A program made the translations under genes and the position numbers. Of a stretch of DNA of 64,000 nucleotides, positions 1 through 8,007 are shown piece by piece; the stretch's first letter is position 1; every line of letters begins with the position of its first letter. The stretch is taken from the NCBI RefSeq assembly GCF_014844135.1, contig NZ_CP041403.1, forward strand, positions 1,550,001 to 1,614,000. Reading direction: 5' to 3'. The stretch comes from Arcobacter sp. FWKO B. GTDB taxonomy: Bacteria; Campylobacterota; Campylobacteria; Campylobacterales; Arcobacteraceae. The notes under the pieces were generated by a model, which searched no databases, was not told where the DNA came from, and saw only the letters and a list, made by a program, of their open reading frames with translations.

Positions 1-1
1 A

Positions 2-88
2 CCATTAAAATCAAAATGGCTTGGACAATATAGAAGTTTAGTAACAAACGCAAGTAGTGGTGCAGTTTTAAAAACTGATTTACATTAA
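2..88 (+). CDS. C-terminal end of an upstream gene (partial)
   Basis: The second forward frame is open from the window edge to a TAA and reads about 28 residues ending in VLKTDLH. A strong terminator begins 15 bases after the stop, which is what one expects for the real 3' end of a gene. The tail is too short to name the protein. Confidence 0.5.
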   Translation, partial: PLKSKWLGQYRSLVTNASSGAVLKTDLH

Positions 89-103
89 TATAAAATTAGT
101 ATT

Positions 104-140
104 AAAAAAAGGGGAGGGTAGTTAAACCCTCCCCTTTTTT
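104..140. terminator. Bidirectional intrinsic terminator
   Basis: A perfect 8-bp GC-only stem (GGGGAGGG / CCCTCCCC) with an 8-base loop is flanked by seven A on the left and six T on the right. It can therefore stop transcription from both directions. It sits between the upstream plus-strand gene and the convergent rhodanese gene and probably serves both. Confidence 0.9.
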
Positions 141-168
141 ATTGGTGTATGTATGAGATTTAGTTTGA

Positions 169-693
169 TTATTTATAACAATGTTGAGCTTTGTACTCAC
201 CAAATTTAAGTCCGCTACCACCTTTGTCATTTAACATAGAGTAGTTTGTAACTACTGGGTTACATTTGTCTATCCATTGATAAATGTCAAAAATTTTAAC
301 TTCTGTAAAACCCATTTTTCTAAATGCTTCAGCCTCAATAGATGCTCTTGCTGCTGAGTTACAAACAACAATCATTTTTGGCTTAATGAAGTTTCCATCC
401 ATGTCTAATACAAAGTTTTCTAATGCAACTTCTGGTGACTCACGACCAATTCTTACACTACCTTGGATTTGAGCAGCAGCCCACTCATCCATTGTTCTAA
501 CATCAGCTACTATCCATTCTTTTGAAGCTAAAGCCGCTTTTACTTCTTCAATTGTAGCATAAGTACCATTTTTTTTGTTTTCAGCTTGAAGCTCTTTTGT
601 AAGAGTTCTATAGTCTTTAAATTTTGGCTCAGCTGCAAAACCTGCAGTTAAAAGTAGTGAACTAACAACCAATGCACTTGTAATTTTTTTCAT
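169..693 (-). CDS. Periplasmic rhodanese-domain protein
   Basis: The protein has 174 residues. Residues 1-20 form a Sec signal peptide (positive MKK, hydrophobic core, cleavage near AGFAAEP), so it should act in the periplasm. The rest is a single rhodanese domain, with a conserved DVRT at 64-67 and the catalytic loop CNSAAR at 111-116, a normal C-x4-R persulfide loop. Such proteins move sulfane sulfur between a persulfidated cysteine and acceptors; the physiological acceptor is unknown. A strong SD (GGGGAGAT in the minus sense) precedes the ATG. It is a single-gene unit ending at the shared terminator. The family call is secure, the pathway is not. Confidence 0.85.
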   Translation of the reverse strand: MKKITSALVVSSLLLTAGFAAEPKFKDYRTLTKELQAENKKNGTYATIEEVKAALASKEWIVADVRTMDEWAAAQIQGSVRIGRESPEVALENFVLDMDGNFIKPKMIVVCNSAARASIEAEAFRKMGFTEVKIFDIYQWIDKCNPVVTNYSMLNDKGGSGLKFGEYKAQHCYK

Positions 694-834
694 AGATATC
701 TCCCCTTTATTATTTTAATAAGTTATAATGCATTATAAGTGAAACTTACTTAAATATTTATTATTTTTTAAAAAACTTTTTTTATATGAATGATAAGCTA
801 TCGTTATAAGCAATTTTTTGATAAAATGCTATTT

Positions 835-1692
835 ATGAAAGATTTAATACAAAAACTAAAAGATTTTAATGAATTAGTGGCGTTTAGCCATTCTGTGTTT
901 TCATTACCATTTATTTTTATAGCTATGATTGTAGCTGCAAGTGGTTGGTTTGGATGGGGATTATTATTACTTGGGCTTTTTGCAGCTTTGAGTGCTAGAA
1001 ATTTTGCTATGGGGTTGAATAGATATTTAGATAGAGATATTGATGCACTAAATGAAAGAACTATAAACAGACCTAGTGTTGATGGTAGAATTACACCATC
1101 TCAAATGCTTCTATTTACAATTATAAATGCTTTGATTTTTATTATTGTTGCTTATTTTGTTAATGATTTGGCTTTTATTTTAAGTGTACCTATATTGTTT
1201 ATAATAGGGAGTTATTCATATTTTAAAAGATTTAGTTTTTTAGCTCATATTATACTTGGGATATCTTTGGCACTTGCACCATTAGCAGGTGTGGTAGCTG
1301 TGAGTGAAACTATATATTTATGGACTGTATATCTTAGTATTGGTGTTATGTTTTGGGTAGCTGGATTTGATTTGCTTTATTCATTGCAAGATATTGAAGT
1401 AGATAAAAAACTGGGACTTCATTCTATACCTTCAAAGTTTGGTGAAAAAAATACATTTTTGATATCAAAAGTGTTTCATGTATTGACAGTTGTTTTTTGG
1501 TTGCTATTTGTTGTAGAAGCTAGTCTTGGTATATTTGGATATATTGCTGTTGTATTTGGAGCTTTGATGCTTTCTTATGAACACTATCTTGTTAGCAAAG
1601 ATTTCAAAAAAATAGATAGAGCATTTTTTACTGTAAATGGATATTTAGGGATAGTGTTTTTTATTTTTATAGTATTAGATAGTATATTTTAA
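835..1692 (+). CDS. ubiA: UbiA-family prenyltransferase (menaquinone pathway, MqnP-like)
   Basis: Integral membrane prenyltransferase with about eight hydrophobic segments. Both Mg-diphosphate binding motifs are present: NRYLDRDID (N-x3-D-x3-D, about residues 62-70) and DLLYSLQDIEVDKKLG further on. It attaches a polyprenyl chain to an aromatic quinone precursor. Campylobacterota make menaquinone by the futalosine route, so the substrate is probably 1,4-dihydroxy-6-naphthoate (MqnP role), although database entries usually read UbiA. I chose the ATG giving MKDLIQKLKDFNEL because relatives start about there; in-frame ATGs at 790 and 826 are possible, and none has a clear SD. The next gene begins 10 bases after the stop, so it may share a transcript with the TetR and hydrogenase genes. 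Confidence 0.85.
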   Translation: MKDLIQKLKDFNELVAFSHSVFSLPFIFIAMIVAASGWFGWGLLLLGLFAALSARNFAMGLNRYLDRDIDALNERTINRPSVDGRITPSQMLLFTIINALIFIIVAYFVNDLAFILSVPILFIIGSYSYFKRFSFLAHIILGISLALAPLAGVVAVSETIYLWTVYLSIGVMFWVAGFDLLYSLQDIEVDKKLGLHSIPSKFGEKNTFLISKVFHVLTVVFWLLFVVEASLGIFGYIAVVFGALMLSYEHYLVSKDFKKIDRAFFTVNGYLGIVFFIFIVLDSIF

Positions 1693-1702
1693 GGATTATA
1701 AG

Positions 1703-2287
1703 TTGGAAAAAAAAGTTACAAAAAAAGAGCAGATTATTCAAGCAGCATTGGAACTTTTTGCTTATAAAGGTTTTTATTCTACAACAATACCTGATATTGC
1801 ATCTTCACTTAAGATGAGTGTTGGGAATATGTATAACTATTTTAAATCAAAAGATATTTTGGCAAAAGAAATTATAAAATACATTTCCATTTATCTTGGA
1901 AATGAATTAAAAAAAATCAATGAAGAACAAATATCTACAAAAGAAAAAACAAAAAAAATAGTAACTATGTATTTTAATATTGCATCAAGTCGCCCTGAAA
2001 TGATAGATTATTTTTTAAGAGTATATCTCTCTAACAGAGAAGTTTTTAAAGATGGTTGTGAAGGGATGGCTTGTGTCAGTGAGTTTGTTACTGAAATTAT
2101 GATATTTTTTGAAGAGGGTGTTCAAAAAGGGGAGCTTAAAGAGCAAGATTTTTTTAGTGCATTTGGCTTATTTATGGGTTATCTTGGAGGTATGGTATTT
2201 TTAAATGGTGAAAAAATACTTCCAAATGAATTGACATATTATATTGATGATATATCAAATAACATATATAATGCATTAAAAAAATGA
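1703..2287 (+). CDS. TetR/AcrR-family transcriptional regulator
   Basis: The protein has 194 residues with a TetR-type N-terminal helix-turn-helix (about residues 8-55: IIQAALELFAYKGF... TTIPDIASSLKMSVGNMYNYF) and an all-helical ligand/dimer domain. The start is TTG, with AAGGAT nine bases upstream. The stop overlaps the ATG of the following hydrogenase small-subunit gene by four bases (ATGA), so the two are translationally coupled. The coupling suggests the regulator and the sensor-type hydrogenase work in one circuit. A TetR-style palindrome in front of hydA is a candidate target. The ligand domain holds two cysteines (about residues 113 and 118); whether they matter is unknown. Confidence 0.85.
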   Translation: MEKKVTKKEQIIQAALELFAYKGFYSTTIPDIASSLKMSVGNMYNYFKSKDILAKEIIKYISIYLGNELKKINEEQISTKEKTKKIVTMYFNIASSRPEMIDYFLRVYLSNREVFKDGCEGMACVSEFVTEIMIFFEEGVQKGELKEQDFFSAFGLFMGYLGGMVFLNGEKILPNELTYYIDDISNNIYNALKK

Positions 2288-3183
2288 AAAATCCCAATGG
2301 CGAAAATAAAAAAATAAAGATACTATGGCTAAGTGGGATTAGTTGTTATGGTAATATTCACTCGTTTTTTAATTATCCCCATATGGAAGTTTTCTTAGAA
2401 GATTTTGAATTTATTTATCATCCAGTTTTGGATTCAACATTTAGCTTAAAAGAAATTGTAAATGAAACAAAAGAGTGTAATATCCTTTTAATTGATGGTG
2501 CAATTAGTGATGATTTTCATAGAGCTGATGTAAATATCAAAGATATCATTAATAGATATGCAACTAGTGTTAATCGTATTGTTACTGTAGGTACTTGTGC
2601 TACATTTGGTGGTATTTTTAAATATAGTGATTTTCAAAGTCCAAGGGGACTTCATTTTTGTGGGGATGAGTTACAAACTGATTTTTTACATTTAAGAAAT
2701 AAAACTATATCAATTTCAGGATGTCCAATACAGCCTGAAGTACTTGTCAATACACTATATGAAATCAAAAATCAAACAGATATAAAACTTGATACTTTTT
2801 TAAGACCAAAAGAATATTATGCCTATACTGTACATAATGGATGCACAAGGAATGAGTACTTTGAATACAAAGTTGATGGGCATAAATTTGGTGAACTTGA
2901 GGGGTGCTTGTTTTATGATCATGGTTGTCAAGCACCTTATACAGCAGGAAGTTGTAACAAAATCTTATGGAATGAACAAAATTCAAAAACAAGAAGTGGA
3001 AGCCCTTGTTTTGGGTGTACAGAATATACTTTTCCAAAAATGAGCCTTTATGATACAAAAAAAAATATGGGAATACCACAAAATCTTCCTCTAGGTGTAC
3101 CAAAAAGAGCATATTTAACAATAGCTGGAGTTACAAAAGCTTTTAGTATACAAAGATTAGAAAAGAAGTTGATTGATGATTGA
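2284..3183 (+). CDS. Cytoplasmic [NiFe]-hydrogenase small subunit, group 2/sensor-like
   Basis: This is the electron-transfer subunit of a [NiFe]-hydrogenase, with 299 residues. It has no Tat leader, so it should stay in the cytoplasm like the HupS/HupU/HoxB-type group 2 enzymes. Iron-sulfur ligand candidates are C21, C105 (GTCATFGG) and C147 (SGCPIQPE) for the proximal cluster, and H184, C187, C208, C215, C224, C242 and C245 for the distal and medial clusters. The second proximal cysteine of the usual C-x2-C is an asparagine (C21-Y-G-N24), as I recall for cyanobacterial HupS. It is translationally coupled to the TetR gene before it and overlaps the large-subunit gene after it. The family is clear; the sensor versus uptake role is inferred. 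Confidence 0.85.
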   Translation: MKNPNGENKKIKILWLSGISCYGNIHSFFNYPHMEVFLEDFEFIYHPVLDSTFSLKEIVNETKECNILLIDGAISDDFHRADVNIKDIINRYATSVNRIVTVGTCATFGGIFKYSDFQSPRGLHFCGDELQTDFLHLRNKTISISGCPIQPEVLVNTLYEIKNQTDIKLDTFLRPKEYYAYTVHNGCTRNEYFEYKVDGHKFGELEGCLFYDHGCQAPYTAGSCNKILWNEQNSKTRSGSPCFGCTEYTFPKMSLYDTKKNMGIPQNLPLGVPKRAYLTIAGVTKAFSIQRLEKKLIDD

Positions 3184-4435
3184 GTTAATAGAAAAAATAG
3201 AAGGAGAAGCAAAATTAGATTTTAGCTTCACAAATGATCTAATAGATTATGTTAAAATAGAGTTTTTAAGTGCAAGAGGTATTGAAAATATACTAAAAAA
3301 TCGCCCAGCTTTAGATTCACTTGTAATAAACCCAAGAGTTTGTGGAATATGTGGACATGCACATTTAATAGCAACCGTACAAGCATTAGAGAGTTGTTAT
3401 GAAAAAATTGAAATATCTGATAAAGCTAAGATTATCAGAGAACTTACTCTCAATTTTGAGCTTATTCAAAATCATTTAAAGTGGTTTTATTTAGTACTTA
3501 TCCCTTTTTTTGGAAAAAAACAAGATACTAAAAAAGCTCTATATTCATCATCACTTATGACAAAAGCAATAGCCGTTTTAGCAGGACAATACCCACATAA
3601 TTCATATGCAATAGTAGGTGGTATAACATCATCTGTAACTAATGGAGATTTTATCAAAGTTAGAAGTTTAATTGATGAAGCAATTTTATTTTTTCAAAGT
3701 AATTTAGTTGATGCAAATATTGAAGAGTTTTGGGAATGTGACAGTGTGGAGCATATATTTGAAAAAGAGGGTGATTTAGTAGATATTTTGATGTATATTA
3801 TATATAGTAATCTTAATGATATGGGTAAAAGTTACGATAGATTTATAGCTTTTGGTGGAAATAGTTATTTTAAAAAAGGAAAATCAAATAAAACAGTGGT
3901 AAGTACAAATTTAAAATATGAGTATATAAAAGAGAAATTAATTGATTATTCTTATGCAAAAAATGTATATTATAAAGACAAATCATATGAAGTTGGACCA
4001 CTTGCACGAGGTATGATAAATAAAGTTCCACTAATAAAAGATGCTCATAGAAAATATGGTGATAGTATATTTAGTAGAATATTGGCAAGAGTATGTGAAA
4101 TAGCACAACTTTTATACCACTCAAAACAGCTTTTATCAATGTGTAATATAAAAGAGCCAAGTTATATAAAACCTAAAATTGATATAAAAAATATAACTGC
4201 AAATGGGATAGGGTATGTTGAAGCGGCAAGAGGTTCACTAATACATAAAGTTGATTTGGTTGATGGGATTATCAAAGATTATACAATCATAACACCAACC
4301 CAATGGAATTTAGGCAGTGGGACAAAAGATAATCTAGGTATTGCACAAAATGCAATGGTTGGCTTAAGTAGTGTTGATGAGGCAAAATTGGTTTTTAAAT
4401 CATTTGATGTTTGCTCTGTTTGTACTACACATTAA
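3176..4435 (+). CDS. [NiFe]-hydrogenase large subunit lacking the C-terminal extension (sensor-like)
   Basis: This is the catalytic subunit, 419 residues from the ATG chosen here (a TTG lies one codon upstream). The N-terminal nickel-binding motif RVCGICGHAH is intact (C56, C59, H63). EAARGSLIH and PTQWN are also present. The C-terminal motif reads DVCSVCTTH and the protein stops right at that histidine. Ordinary large subunits have DPC-x2-C-x2-H followed by 15-25 residues removed by a protease after nickel insertion. H2-sensing enzymes such as Ralstonia HoxC are known to lack that tail. At about 420 residues it is short for a large subunit. It overlaps the small-subunit gene by 8 bases. Confidence 0.85.
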   Translation: MIELIEKIEGEAKLDFSFTNDLIDYVKIEFLSARGIENILKNRPALDSLVINPRVCGICGHAHLIATVQALESCYEKIEISDKAKIIRELTLNFELIQNHLKWFYLVLIPFFGKKQDTKKALYSSSLMTKAIAVLAGQYPHNSYAIVGGITSSVTNGDFIKVRSLIDEAILFFQSNLVDANIEEFWECDSVEHIFEKEGDLVDILMYIIYSNLNDMGKSYDRFIAFGGNSYFKKGKSNKTVVSTNLKYEYIKEKLIDYSYAKNVYYKDKSYEVGPLARGMINKVPLIKDAHRKYGDSIFSRILARVCEIAQLLYHSKQLLSMCNIKEPSYIKPKIDIKNITANGIGYVEAARGSLIHKVDLVDGIIKDYTIITPTQWNLGSGTKDNLGIAQNAMVGLSSVDEAKLVFKSFDVCSVCTTH

Positions 4436-4495
4436 GATATTTTAAACAATAAAGTGATAAAATTATTTTCATGATTTTAATTGCAAGGGTTTAAT

Positions 4496-5020
4496 ATGAA
4501 AAAGCTTTTAATGTTGGTTGTAGTGGTATTTATGAGCTATTCAAATCTACATGCATTTGATAGTAGCGATTATGGTATCAGTGTAAATGTTGGGGAGAGT
4601 AATAAAATTGATATTTACCGTTTGGGTATACAAAAAGAGTTTTGTTCAACTGTATATTCATTTGATAGTTTTAGTATCAAGGGTTTTCATGAGGTAGGGC
4701 TTGGATATTGGGATGGACAAAGAGATAATATAAAAGCTATTTCTTATGCACCAGTATTTAAAATAGATTTTCATAACTTTAGTGCAAATGAGTATAAACC
4801 ATACTTAGATTTAGGTATAGGTGTTGCTTTATTATCGAAAAAAAAGATAGATAATAGAGATATGTCATCAACTTTTCAGTTTGAAAACAGAGTAAGTTTA
4901 GGTATCACAAGAGGGGATTGGGATATATATTTTAGATATATGCACTACTCAAACGGTGGTATCAAAAAACCAAATCAAGGTATAGATATCAGTTCTATAG
5001 GGTTTAATTATAGATTTTAA
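4496..5020 (+). CDS. pagL: Lipid A 3-O-deacylase, PagL-like outer-membrane protein
   Basis: The protein has 174 residues with a Sec signal peptide (MKKLLMLVVVVF... LHA). The mature part is rich in alternating beta segments and ends in NYRF, with a terminal aromatic as in outer-membrane barrels. The segment YMHYSNGGIKKPNQGID matches the PagL active-site region: H150 and S152 keep the His-x-Ser spacing, and the third triad position (Glu in Pseudomonas PagL) looks like D164. PagL removes the 3-O acyl chain from lipid A. The ATG with AAGGGT six bases upstream was preferred over a TTG five codons earlier. It is convergent with the ABC transporter genes, overlapping by four bases. Confidence 0.7.
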   Translation: MKKLLMLVVVVFMSYSNLHAFDSSDYGISVNVGESNKIDIYRLGIQKEFCSTVYSFDSFSIKGFHEVGLGYWDGQRDNIKAISYAPVFKIDFHNFSANEYKPYLDLGIGVALLSKKKIDNRDMSSTFQFENRVSLGITRGDWDIYFRYMHYSNGGIKKPNQGIDISSIGFNYRF

Positions 5021-5808
5021 TGTGTATGATTGCTACTTGGGCTATTTGTATGATGATGCCCAAGTAGCACGAAGTAGTGTCCTTCATTTTTAAAGATTTT
5101 ACAAGAAATATCGTAAAGTTCTTCAATGTGATGTGATTCTATTTTGTGTTTTTCTAATGTATAAATAAGCTTCCCACTTTTTAAGAGTAATAACTTATCT
5201 CCATAATGAAGTGCATTTTGTAAATCGTGCAGTACTACTATCGTAATAAGCTTTTCTTTTATTGTCACTTTTTTTACAATTTCAAGTATTTCTTGTTGAT
5301 TTTTTGGGTCTAAATGTGATATAGGCTCATCTAATAGTAATATTTTTGGTTTTTGAATAAGTGCAGTTGCTAGCAAAATCTTTTGTTTTTCACCACCACT
5401 TAGGGTATCTATATTTCTATCTAAAAACTTTTCTAAATTTAGCTCTTTTACTACATCTGATATAATAAGGTTATCGATGTAATCTAATGTAAATCCACTA
5501 TGTGTTCTTCTTCCAAGTTCTAATATATCTTTGACTATTAGATTGGAATTTTGACTAAATTGACCCATATATGAAACTAGTTTCGATATTTGAAGGGTTG
5601 ATTTATTTATGATATTGTCATCATTATATATGACTTCACCTTTACTTGGTTTTAGTAGGTTGCATATACTTTTTAATAGTGTACTTTTTCCAGCTCCATT
5701 TGGTCCAATAATAACACTAACTTCACCTCTATTTAAAGATAAGTTTATATCATTTATGATTTGTTTGTTATCGATAGAAGTAGAGATATTTTTTATAAAT
5801 AACTGCAT
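5017..5808 (-). CDS. FecE/BtuD-type ABC transporter ATPase with histidine-rich tail
   Basis: ATP-binding subunit of an iron-chelate/B12-type importer, 263 residues. It has Walker A GPNGAGKST (about 35-43), the ABC signature LSGGEKQK and Walker B ILLLDEP followed by a conserved HD switch (VLHDLQ). The last 14 residues (GHHHTNSPSSNHTH) carry five histidines, which is unusual for this family and suggests metal contact. It is the third gene of a minus-strand operon, 1 base after the permease gene. Its position between two hydrogenase clusters makes nickel or iron a plausible cargo; the sequence itself does not prove the substrate. Confidence 0.85.
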   Translation of the reverse strand: MQLFIKNISTSIDNKQIINDINLSLNRGEVSVIIGPNGAGKSTLLKSICNLLKPSKGEVIYNDDNIINKSTLQISKLVSYMGQFSQNSNLIVKDILELGRRTHSGFTLDYIDNLIISDVVKELNLEKFLDRNIDTLSGGEKQKILLATALIQKPKILLLDEPISHLDPKNQQEILEIVKKVTIKEKLITIVVLHDLQNALHYGDKLLLLKSGKLIYTLEKHKIESHHIEELYDISCKIFKNEGHYFVLLGHHHTNSPSSNHTH

Positions 5809-5809
5809 A

Positions 5810-6802
5810 TTAACTCTTTTTTCGTGTCAGTAAATACAAAAATAAAGGTGCACCTAAAAAGGAAGTCAATATACCAACAGGTACAATAACAGGAGATAAA
5901 ATAACTCTTGATATAATATCAGCACACAATAAAAGTCCTCCACCAATTAGGCTACTAAGAGGTAGTAATAACTTATGTCCACTTCCAAAAATAAGTCTTA
6001 CAATATGAGGTGCTATAAGTCCTATAAAACCAATAATACCTAAAAAAGAAACAGTAACGGCACTAAGAAGTGAAGCTAAAATCATAGCACCAATTCTAAG
6101 CTTTTCAATATTTACTCCAAAACTCTTTGCACTTTCATTTCCCATCATCATTGCATCAAATTGCCAGAAAATCTTGTAAAAAAAGAATAATATAGGCAAA
6201 AATATACCTGCAATTATAAGTGCTGATGTAAAACTAGCTTTGCTAATATCTCCAAATGTCCAAAAAAGTGTAGTTGCTACATCAATTTCTGTTGCAAAGT
6301 ATTGTAAAAACATAGTCATTGAACCAAATAAAGCACCTATTGCAACACCAGCAAGAATCAATGATTCTGACTTCATATTAGAGAATTTTCCAAGATACAA
6401 AATAGTAAATGTACATACAAGACTACTGATAAATGCACAAAGTGTAGTGATAAAATTTCCACCAAATATAAAAGAAGATGAATAGCTTTGTAATACAATA
6501 ATTGCAAAACTAGCTCCAAATGCACTAGCTTGAGAAATGCCAAGGGTAAAGGGAGAAGCTAGTGGATTTTTAAGTACGGCTTGCATTAAAGCTCCGCTAA
6601 GTGCTAATGCAGCTCCTGCAAAAAAAGCTGCAAGTGCTCTAGGAAGCCTTATTTGTTCTAATATAAGTAAAAACATCTCATCGTTATTTAATATCTTTGT
6701 TAAATCACTAATATTAATCCCATTTGAACCAGTTAGGAGTGATAATACAAAAAGTAAAATAGCCAAAGCTATAAAAAAAATGGTTGCAAATTGTTTTGTC
6801 AT
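5810..6802 (-). CDS. FecCD-family ABC transporter permease
   Basis: The membrane subunit has 330 residues and about nine to ten hydrophobic helices. Family hallmarks are RLPRALAAFFAGAALALSGALMQ near the N-terminus, NPLASPFTLGIS and the C-terminal IGFIGLIAPHIVRL loop that touches the ATPase. Homologues import ferric siderophores, haem, cobalamin and, in some relatives of Helicobacter, nickel or cobalt chelates. It lies 3 bases after the binding-protein gene and 1 base before the ATPase gene, so the three subunits are one operon. Confidence 0.88.
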   Translation of the reverse strand: MTKQFATIFFIALAILLFVLSLLTGSNGINISDLTKILNNDEMFLLILEQIRLPRALAAFFAGAALALSGALMQAVLKNPLASPFTLGISQASAFGASFAIIVLQSYSSSFIFGGNFITTLCAFISSLVCTFTILYLGKFSNMKSESLILAGVAIGALFGSMTMFLQYFATEIDVATTLFWTFGDISKASFTSALIIAGIFLPILFFFYKIFWQFDAMMMGNESAKSFGVNIEKLRIGAMILASLLSAVTVSFLGIIGFIGLIAPHIVRLIFGSGHKLLLPLSSLIGGGLLLCADIISRVILSPVIVPVGILTSFLGAPLFLYLLTRKKS

Positions 6803-6805
6803 ATC

Positions 6806-7828
6806 TTAATATTCAAATTTTGGTAAATAGTGTTTTTTGAATTTTATACTATTTTGACCTAAGAATATATTATAAATTTCATCTTTTTTTGCTTCTATAT
6901 CAATATCAGCACCAAGGTGTGAAGCAATGATAAAGCTATTTAGGTAAACATTTTCAATATTTGTATTATAAAAATTGTATGGATAAAGCCAAAAAACCTT
7001 ATTTGTTTTTACAGCATTAAGGTTTTGATAGAGGCTAGATTTATCTTTGATTTCATCATCAACAATTTTTTTCCCTAAAAGATCCAAGAAAATTGTATCT
7101 GGGTTATCTATGATCAATTCTTCAAGTGCAATTTGAGCATGTCCATTTTTAGATAGTTTTATAGAATTATTGATTCCAAGTAGTTCAAATGATGGATAGT
7201 GACTTTCTGTACTTGTAATACCTCTAGCCCCTTTGTATCCAATAGCTCCTATATAACACTTTTGATTTGTATTTATTAGTGTTGATAATATTTTCTCTTG
7301 CTTTGACATAAAGTCCACAACTAAATTTGCTCTTGTTATATCACCCATTACAATACCAATAAGTTGAAGTGAGTCTTTTATCGCTTGAAGCTTTTGTAAA
7401 TTGTTTTCACCTCCATAGTTAGAGCCATAACTTAGTGCAATAACAGGTATTTTTGTTTTTTGAGTTATTAGATTAATTTGGTCTTGACTTAAAAAAGAGG
7501 TAAAAATTATATCTGGTGATATTTCAATAAGTTTTTCAAGATTTGGAAGTTTTCCAGCTCCACCTTCTCCTATGATAGGAAGTGAAGATATTTTATCTTT
7601 GTCTAGCGTTGCTCTGTATGGAGATTTTATATCTAAATCAAGTTCTAATTTTTCTATTCCGACAAGTTTGTCTTGCATATTCATATAGCTAATAAGTCTT
7701 AATGCACCAGGTCCTTTTGCAACAATTTTTTCATTGTTTTTAATTTCAACTTCTCTATTAAACATATCTTTTACAGTTAAACTATGTAAAAAAGACACTA
7801 TAATTAAAACAAAAAAAACAATTTTCAT
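6806..7828 (-). CDS. Periplasmic substrate-binding protein of the metal/chelate ABC transporter
   Basis: The protein has 340 residues with a short signal sequence (MKIVFFVLIIVSFLHS) and no lipobox cysteine, so it is probably a soluble periplasmic protein. It belongs to the TroA/FecB/BtuF two-lobe class: an N-terminal lobe with GPGALRLISYM, a linker helix, and DIIFTSFLSQDQINLI-type loops. It is the first gene of the minus-strand transporter operon and has a textbook SD (AGGAGG) just before the ATG. Its neighbours are hydrogenase genes on both sides, which hints at nickel or iron supply. Alternatives are a siderophore or cobalamin. Confidence 0.8.
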   Translation of the reverse strand: MKIVFFVLIIVSFLHSLTVKDMFNREVEIKNNEKIVAKGPGALRLISYMNMQDKLVGIEKLELDLDIKSPYRATLDKDKISSLPIIGEGGAGKLPNLEKLIEISPDIIFTSFLSQDQINLITQKTKIPVIALSYGSNYGGENNLQKLQAIKDSLQLIGIVMGDITRANLVVDFMSKQEKILSTLINTNQKCYIGAIGYKGARGITSTESHYPSFELLGINNSIKLSKNGHAQIALEELIIDNPDTIFLDLLGKKIVDDEIKDKSSLYQNLNAVKTNKVFWLYPYNFYNTNIENVYLNSFIIASHLGADIDIEAKKDEIYNIFLGQNSIKFKKHYLPKFEY

Positions 7829-7869
7829 ATATCCTCCTAGTAAAAAACACTATATTTTAGCTAATATTT

Positions 7870-7901
7870 ATAAGAATCTTATTATAAAAAAACATTCTTA
7901 T
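7870..7901. promoter_or_regulatory. Palindromic operator candidate upstream of the ABC transporter
   Basis: ATAAGA-A-TCTTAT is a 13-base palindrome broken only at its centre. A further half-site, ATTCTTAT, follows 11 bases later. The element lies about 40-70 bases upstream of the binding-protein start codon, a normal place for a metal-responsive repressor such as Fur or NikR. It does not match a consensus I can quote, so the bound protein is unknown. Confidence 0.35.
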
Positions 7902-7950
7902 GTATTTTTGGGACTCAAATTTTATTAATATAAGTTTTAATAAAGTTTTA

Positions 7951-7983
7951 TTGTATTAAAATGGCTTATTGAATGACCATTCA
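7951..7983 (+). promoter_or_regulatory. hydA promoter region with TetR-type operator palindrome
   Basis: A -10-like TATTAAAAT at 7953-7961 is followed at 7970-7983 by TGAATGACCATTCA, an imperfect palindrome whose arms TGAATG/CATTCA match exactly around a CC-containing centre. Placed around the expected transcription start, it would act as a repressor site. TGAATGA...TCATTCA is a common style for TetR-family operators (for example Bacillus FadR), and this window encodes one TetR protein about 6 kb away. Confidence 0.45.
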
Positions 7984-8007
7984 TTTATTTGTATAAAAGG
8001 AGTCCAT

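Noticed and set aside
2765-3121. 118-codon frame on the minus strand inside the hydrogenase small-subunit gene
   Set aside because: It lies wholly antisense to a gene with clear Fe-S motifs, has low-complexity hydrophobic/aromatic text and no SD. It is a shadow of the real gene.
4420-4440. Possible truncation of the sensor-like large subunit by a nonsense or frameshift mutation
   Set aside because: The stop falls exactly after the conserved terminal histidine, and the bases after it do not resemble a tail in any frame. This fits the tail-less sensor class better than damage.
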